A DNA stretch of 64,000 nucleotides from WJMT01 sp964624145. GTDB taxonomy: Bacteria > Acidobacteriota > Aminicenantia > Aminicenantales > Aminicenantaceae. Numbering within the stretch: position 1 is the first letter of the stretch; each line of letters begins with the position of its first letter. The translations under genes and the position numbers were made by a program. Below the pieces are notes generated by a model, which saw nothing but the letters and a program-made list of their open reading frames with translations, was not told the origin of the DNA and made no database searches. This document shows, in pieces, positions 59,213 to 64,000 of this stretch. The stretch spans positions 62,001-126,000 of the forward strand of contig CAZUXT010000001.1 in NCBI GenBank assembly GCA_964624145.1, given 5' to 3'.

Positions 59213-60586
59213 ATGTCTGACAAAAACAAATACAAAAAAACCGGCTCCCTGTCCAGAAGAGATTTTCTCAAATCATCTGCCTGGGCAGGCCTTGGAACAG
59301 CTCTTTCTTCCCAGACGCTGAAAGCAAAGCCACCCGTAGCCGCACTGTCTTCTCAAGAATCCTCTGGCAGAATCAATATCGCTGTTATCGGAGCGGGAAC
59401 TCAGGGCAGGGTGCTGATGGAATCATGCCTGCGCATTCCTGATATTCATTTTCAAGCCATCTGCGATATCTGGGAATACAGCCAAATCTATGCCAGCCGC
59501 TTTCTGCAGAAATACGGATACAAGGTCAATGTCTATGAAGACTACAGACAGCTTCTGGAAAAAGAAAAAGGGCTTGATGCGGTGATCGTCGCCACTCCGG
59601 ATTGGATGCATGCTGAACACGCCAACGCTTGTATGGAGCAGGGACTTCATGTTTATTGTGAAAAAGAGATGTCTAACTCCCTGGAAAAAGCACAAAGCAT
59701 GGTCAGGACATCAAGGCAAACAGGGAAGCTTCTTCAGATCGGCCACCAGCGCCGTAGCAATCCCAGATACATCCATGCCATAGACCGGTTGATTCATGAA
59801 AAACAGCTTTTAGGCCGGGTATCCCAGTCATACGCTCAATGGAACAGGTCTAAAAGTGATATGCTGGGCTGGCCCAAACAATACACGATATCACCCGAAA
59901 AGCTCGAGAAATACGGATACGGGTCCATGACCGAATTCAGGAACTGGCGGTGGTTCAAAAAATACGGTGGAGGACCTATCGTGGACCTGGGATCTCACCA
60001 AATAGACCTTTTTTCGTGGGTCTTTGGCACCAATCCCTCCTCTGTCACTTCCTGCGGGGGAACCGATTATTATGATAAAAGGGAATGGTACGATAATGTG
60101 ATGGCGATCTATGAATTCAAGACTCCCCAAGGGATATGCCGGGCCCTTTATCAAGTCCAGACGACCACCAAATACGGAGGTTTCTACGAAGCCTTCATGG
60201 GAGACAACGGGACTATCGTGCTTTCAGAAGTCCCTGAATTCGGAAACTGGGCTATGAGAGAAGCCCATGCTCCGGAATGGGATTCCCTGGTAAAAGACGG
60301 CCTTTTGGAATCAGAAACCGCGCCTATTCAGAAAGTGGATACCAAAAACGTATTCCTCGATGTGAGGGTGACACAGGAAGCCGGCAGATGGCCGCTCCCG
60401 GTGGAACTGGCCAAACCCCCGCACCAGCCGCATCTTGAAAGTTTTTTCAGCGCCATAAGAGCCGGGACTCCTTTAACATGTCCCGGAGAAATTGGCTATG
60501 AAACAGCTCTGGTAGTCTTAACCACCAATAAAGCTGTTGAATCACCAAGGCAGATCAGATTTCAAAAAGAACAGTTCAAAGCATGA
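59213..60586 (+). CDS. Tat-exported Gfo/Idh/MocA-family oxidoreductase
   Basis: The protein has 457 residues. The twin-arginine signal SRRDFLKSSAWAGLG (residues 14-28) sends it to the periplasm. The Rossmann loop AVIGAGTQG (about 57-65) is intact. The catalytic motif reads CEKEMS (E150, K151, E152), where the family usually has EKP; the Lys is kept. KKYGGGPIVDLGSHQIDLFSWVFG carries the active-site helix. It overlaps the cytochrome gene by 4 bp, the strongest coupling evidence that its electrons go to that cytochrome. Confidence 0.88.
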   Translation: MSDKNKYKKTGSLSRRDFLKSSAWAGLGTALSSQTLKAKPPVAALSSQESSGRINIAVIGAGTQGRVLMESCLRIPDIHFQAICDIWEYSQIYASRFLQKYGYKVNVYEDYRQLLEKEKGLDAVIVATPDWMHAEHANACMEQGLHVYCEKEMSNSLEKAQSMVRTSRQTGKLLQIGHQRRSNPRYIHAIDRLIHEKQLLGRVSQSYAQWNRSKSDMLGWPKQYTISPEKLEKYGYGSMTEFRNWRWFKKYGGGPIVDLGSHQIDLFSWVFGTNPSSVTSCGGTDYYDKREWYDNVMAIYEFKTPQGICRALYQVQTTTKYGGFYEAFMGDNGTIVLSEVPEFGNWAMREAHAPEWDSLVKDGLLESETAPIQKVDTKNVFLDVRVTQEAGRWPLPVELAKPPHQPHLESFFSAIRAGTPLTCPGEIGYETALVVLTTNKAVESPRQIRFQKEQFKA

Positions 60587-62895
60587 AACAAAAATCCATA
60601 CAAATACTGATCCTGCTTTTTTTATTGCTCGGTCTTTCGCATGCATTCGCACAGAAAAAGGAAAAAATACCCTGGGACGGCAGCAGAACGGTCCCTGTGC
60701 ACAATATTCCCTTAAAGGACGAATTCGATGAAACAATCATCCCTACAGAGTCTTTTCCCCTTCCTTATTCTTCCAGATATACATGCGCACCCTGTCATGT
60801 GTACAGCCAGATCAGCCAGGGACTCCATTTCAATGCCCTCTCTTCTGACAATCACGGAAGACCTGGAGAACCATGGATATGGGTTGACAGGGATACGGGA
60901 ACAGCAATCCCTCTTTCCAACCGGAACTGGCCGGGAGTCTTTCAGCCTGAGGAACTTGGCCTGACTTTCTGGGAATTCACCTTGCTTTTCGGAAGGCATA
61001 TGACCGGTGGGGGCGTCGGTGAGCCGGCCGAGGATGAGAGGAGCCCTGATTCAAGGTGGAGTGTATCCGGGACTCTTGAAATCAACTGTTTGGCCTGCCA
61101 CAATAACTCCAGAAAACAAAGCCACAGTGAATGGGCTTTCCAAATACTCCGTCATAATTTTCGCTGGGCAGCCGTCGCTTCTTCCGCCCTGGGAGAAGTG
61201 GGAGGCATGGCTTCGAGATTACCCGGTACATGGGATATCTATGACGGGCCCAACCCGGATGACTCCGAATACGCCATTGCTCCTTATGTCCGGTATGACC
61301 AAACCCAGTTCAACAGCAAGCACGAGGTGTTCTTTGACATCAACCACAGACCCGATGACGAACGCTGTCTTGCCTGCCACTCTGTTTCTCCTGCTTCGCA
61401 AAGCCAGTTTCTGGCAGAAAGCGATGTGCACACCGCCGCAGGCATCCAATGCGCGGACTGCCATAGAAACGATATAACGCATACCATGATAAGAGGCTAT
61501 GAGGGGGAATCCGAGCAATATGGAAACCCGCCTGCCTCTGATTTCACATGCCGCGGCTGTCATTTAAGAGAAAAAAAATCACAAAAACAAGGTGTTTCTT
61601 CCGGCCGTTTGGGAGCACCTTATCCCATTCATAAAAAAATCCCTCCGATCCATATTGAAAAACTCTCCTGCACAGCCTGCCACTCGGGATCCCTTCCTCA
61701 AAAGAATTTGACACGGGTAAAGACCTCGCGGGCCAACCGCCTGGGCATCTATGGTATTGCCCGCTGGGACATGGACTTTCCTGCCGTTCATGAACCTGTG
61801 TTTCAAAGAGACCCTAACGGAAGGCTGACTCCAAACCGCCTTGTCTGGCCCTGTTTCTGGGGCTGCATTGAGGGAGAAGAGATCAGGCCTCTGAGGCCCG
61901 ACACTGTAAAAAAAGCAGCCGGTCAGATCCTCTATCCGGAATCAGAGGCTGCCGAGATCTTATCCGCACTCTCCATGATCCCTAATCTTGAAGCCACTCC
62001 GGTTTTTGTCTCCTCCGGGAGAGTCTATGAATTAAACTTTGACGGAGGACTGGATGCCTCTGAATATTCCGGAGAGATGCCTGAAGCTCAATTGTTCTGG
62101 GCACTCAAGAAGAACAATTCCCTGTCTCCTCTCATTCCCGATTTTGACAGGGAATCAGACCCCCTTGACAGGGATATAGAATACAGGATCCAAGATACTC
62201 TGGAAGCTTTAAATAACGCCAAAAAGCTGCCTTATGAGCCTGTCCTGATCTATGGAAACAAGGTCTATCAAATATCCGGAGGATACTTTGAAACAAAGGA
62301 ATGGAATGGGGAACAACAGGACAGTCCGAGGCTCTGCTGGCTTAAAGACAATGAGATAAAAAACCTGGTTTCTGAATTCAATCTGAATGCCATTAAGGAA
62401 ACCGTGGGTTACTCCGAACTTCTTACTGAGGAGCAGGTGAAGAAAATCCTCACAGCCCTTTCTGAAGCAAACAAAGAATATGTTTATATATCCAACGGGA
62501 AGATGTGGAGGATCAACCGGCAGGGTTTTCTGGAAGCCTCCGAACATCCGGCTGCAGAACCTGTCTTATGGCCCCTGGCCCATCAGGTAAGGCCTGTCCA
62601 GCAATCCCTTGGAATCAACGGATGTTCAGACTGCCACTCATGGAATTCGAATTTTTTCTTCGCTGATGTAACGGCTTCGGGCCCTCTAAATACAAAAAAT
62701 CCGGTTGAGCGCTCCGCTCATTCCTTTATGGGATTGGGTGGCCTTTATCAAAAAATATTCGGCCTTTCCTTTTATGCCCGTCCTTTTTTAAAGGCCCTTC
62801 TCTTTATCGCCGCACTTTTCCTGGGATCTATCCTTATCATAATGTTCGTAAAAACTATGGGCTTTCTCACAGGCCTGCTTGAGAAAAGGAGATAA
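60583..62895 (+). CDS. Seven-haem c-type cytochrome with internal repeats, membrane anchored
   Basis: The 770-residue protein has a signal peptide (residues 1-24) and seven CXXCH haem-binding sites starting at C68, C169, C262, C290, C323, C363 and C681. Six sites lie in the first half. Three related segments (about 441-507, 530-588, 613-664) lie between sites six and seven: each has a helix, then a hairpin like PVFVSSGRVYELN, PVLIYGNKVYQIS or YVYISNGKMWRIN, and a Trp-ended strand. One helix (about 737-760) anchors it. I do not know the family by name. It overlaps the oxidoreductase gene before it by 4 bp. Confidence 0.85.
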   Translation: MKQKSIQILILLFLLLGLSHAFAQKKEKIPWDGSRTVPVHNIPLKDEFDETIIPTESFPLPYSSRYTCAPCHVYSQISQGLHFNALSSDNHGRPGEPWIWVDRDTGTAIPLSNRNWPGVFQPEELGLTFWEFTLLFGRHMTGGGVGEPAEDERSPDSRWSVSGTLEINCLACHNNSRKQSHSEWAFQILRHNFRWAAVASSALGEVGGMASRLPGTWDIYDGPNPDDSEYAIAPYVRYDQTQFNSKHEVFFDINHRPDDERCLACHSVSPASQSQFLAESDVHTAAGIQCADCHRNDITHTMIRGYEGESEQYGNPPASDFTCRGCHLREKKSQKQGVSSGRLGAPYPIHKKIPPIHIEKLSCTACHSGSLPQKNLTRVKTSRANRLGIYGIARWDMDFPAVHEPVFQRDPNGRLTPNRLVWPCFWGCIEGEEIRPLRPDTVKKAAGQILYPESEAAEILSALSMIPNLEATPVFVSSGRVYELNFDGGLDASEYSGEMPEAQLFWALKKNNSLSPLIPDFDRESDPLDRDIEYRIQDTLEALNNAKKLPYEPVLIYGNKVYQISGGYFETKEWNGEQQDSPRLCWLKDNEIKNLVSEFNLNAIKETVGYSELLTEEQVKKILTALSEANKEYVYISNGKMWRINRQGFLEASEHPAAEPVLWPLAHQVRPVQQSLGINGCSDCHSWNSNFFFADVTASGPLNTKNPVERSAHSFMGLGGLYQKIFGLSFYARPFLKALLFIAALFLGSILIIMFVKTMGFLTGLLEKRR

Positions 62896-62901
62896 ATCCA
62901 C

Positions 62902-63540
62902 ATGTTCTCAATGATAAGTTCCGCTCTCTTTATATTGGTGGCCGCTTTCCTGATATACTTCAGTTACACAAAACAGAAAAAGGCCAATAAAGAAAGCCCG
63001 GATAAAAAGCAAGTCCCAAATTTTTCAGGCTGGCTTATCAAAGGATTCCGTTCTTTTTTTAAAACTTCCCTTAAGGACCGGATAAAAAAAATCGACCGGA
63101 AATATCTCATCTCAGAACGATCCATAACCGAAAAAATTATCTGGGGAGGCCTTTTGCTCAGTTTCCTTTATCTTTTCCTGAGCGGATTCTTTTTCTCTCT
63201 CTTCAGTCTGCACCGGATGTTTGGAATCCCTCTTATGTTTCATATCGTGCTTGGCGGCCTTTTTGCACTGTTTCTTTGTGTTTGTTTGTTTCTCTCTGCC
63301 AAAAAGTTCAGCTCTCCATTGTCATTCAGCTTCGAAAATATCCTCTTCTGGGTTTTCATGCTATCCGGCCTTTTTCTTGCCGGCACTTCCTTATGCATGA
63401 TGTTCCCCCTCTTTACGTACCGAACACAGCTTTTCCTCTTCGAGCTTCACAGATACAGCGCGCTCACAGCGACTCTTAGCGCTGTCCTCTTTCTGTACAC
63501 GGCTTTCTCAAAAAATGAAAAAAGAAAAAATCGGGGATAA
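62902..63540 (+). CDS. Five-helix membrane protein, haem-b-like
   Basis: I do not recognise the exact family of this 212-residue protein. Hydrophobic helices lie at about residues 4-21, 80-100, 110-132, 145-168 and 184-201. The histidines H104, H114 (SLHRMFGIPLMFH) and H183 (ELHRYSA) lie near the ends or inside helices in a way that could hold haem b, like cytochrome b561/DUF4405 proteins. It begins 6 bp after the cytochrome gene and overlaps apbE, so it likely passes electrons between the cytochrome and the quinone pool. That use is an inference. Confidence 0.6.
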   Translation: MFSMISSALFILVAAFLIYFSYTKQKKANKESPDKKQVPNFSGWLIKGFRSFFKTSLKDRIKKIDRKYLISERSITEKIIWGGLLLSFLYLFLSGFFFSLFSLHRMFGIPLMFHIVLGGLFALFLCVCLFLSAKKFSSPLSFSFENILFWVFMLSGLFLAGTSLCMMFPLFTYRTQLFLFELHRYSALTATLSAVLFLYTAFSKNEKRKNRG

Positions 63541-64000
63541 GTCCGTTCTCCGTTTTTCCCACGAGGCCATGGGAACCCTTTTTGAAATCCTTCTCATTGA
63601 TAGAGACCAGGATTATTTCCGGCAGGTCTCACAGGCTGTTTTTAAGGAAATAGACAGATTAGAGCGCCTGCTCTCCCGGTTCGATCCGAGCAGTGACATC
63701 GGACAGATAAACAATCTGAGACCAGGGCAGTCCTGCGCTGTTCAGGTGGATGTGTTTGAATGCCTTCAAAAAGCATGCCGTATCCAGCATGAGACCGGGG
63801 ACGCCTTTGCCATAAATTATGCTTCCTCTCTGCGATACCTAAAGAAGCAAAAAACAGCCGGCCTCCCTTTAAAGATGTTCCTTTCCCCGGGGAGATTTAA
63901 CGTATCCTTTGAAAAAAGAGAGGATTTCTCAGGAACAGAAAGCCTCAAGCTCGACCTGGGGGGCATCGGCAAGGGTTTTGCCCTGGACAAAGCCGCGGGC
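63515..64000 (+). CDS. apbE: FAD:protein FMN transferase (partial, runs off the window)
   Basis: A frame opens at ATG 63515, overlapping the previous gene by 26 bp, and stays open to the last base (162 codons). It carries the ApbE start (FSHEAMGTLFEILLID), the RLERLLSRFDPSSDIGQIN segment and the FAD-binding LDLGGIGKGFALDKA. ApbE attaches FMN to a threonine of exported flavoproteins. No obvious target domain is encoded in the window; one may lie just downstream. A later ATG (63569) would cut into the conserved MGT strand, so it is less likely. The C-terminal third is missing only because the window ends. Confidence 0.88.
   Translation, partial: MKKEKIGDKSVLRFSHEAMGTLFEILLIDRDQDYFRQVSQAVFKEIDRLERLLSRFDPSSDIGQINNLRPGQSCAVQVDVFECLQKACRIQHETGDAFAINYASSLRYLKKQKTAGLPLKMFLSPGRFNVSFEKREDFSGTESLKLDLGGIGKGFALDKAAG

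Noticed and set aside
1..64000. CRISPR array, rRNA operon or prophage
   Set aside because: No regularly spaced repeats, no rRNA segments and no phage structural or integrase genes were seen.

Overview
The window is a gene-dense stretch of one chromosome from a Gram-negative-type (diderm) bacterium. An LptF/LptG-type lipopolysaccharide exporter, an outer-membrane porin, an EnvC-type divisome factor and many exported proteins support the two-membrane envelope. Base composition is moderate to low in GC, and promoters have clear sigma-70 form (TTGACA, 17 bp, TATAAT-like). A seven-haem c-type cytochrome, Tat-exported sugar oxidoreductases, pyruvate phosphate dikinase and an orphan biotin carboxylase end would suit a sugar-using bacterium of an Acidobacteriota/Aminicenantota-like lineage. 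That placement is inference only, because there is no rRNA in the window.

Layout. Positions 1-9.6 kb hold the end of a biotin carboxylase gene, a secreted LecA-like protein and an inositol monophosphatase. They also hold an export adaptor/ATPase/Yip1 group, a DUF4388 protein, miaA, hflX, a TPR-SLH protein and pgsA. Positions 9.6-16.6 kb are a minus-strand exopolysaccharide operon with five glycosyltransferases and a polyprenyl-phosphate sugar transferase. Positions 16.7-25.8 kb carry an M20 hydrolase, a histone-deacetylase-fold protein, ppdK, an aminotransferase and pyrK-pyrD-pyrF. Positions 25.8-34.6 kb carry a second Yip1 protein, tRNA-Gly and tRNA-Cys, ddl-ruvX-mltG, secreted proteins, a bifunctional nuclease and an LptF-LptG fusion. 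Positions 34.6-41.3 kb carry groES-groEL under two CIRCE operators, a Fis-like factor, cvpA, purC, pgeF and a glycerate kinase, followed by a 225-bp hairpin element with 29-bp inverted ends. Positions 41.5-46.7 kb are a porin-pstSCAB-phoU operon behind a Pho-box-like array. Positions 47-53.5 kb carry an NSS transporter, an AglD-like membrane protein, and an envC / S41 / YibQ operon in which both the M23 and the S41 domain have lost their catalytic residues.

Positions 53.5-64 kb are the most system-like part. One strand carries two Tat-exported Gfo/Idh/MocA oxidoreductases, one cytosolic relative, a TIM-barrel sugar isomerase/epimerase and an exported HEAT-repeat protein. After these come a seven-haem cytochrome with three internal repeats, a five-helix haem-b-like membrane protein and the start of apbE (flavinyl transferase). 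I read this as a candidate periplasmic sugar-oxidation module wired to the membrane by haem and covalent flavin. The parts are seen in the sequence; the joint function is inferred.
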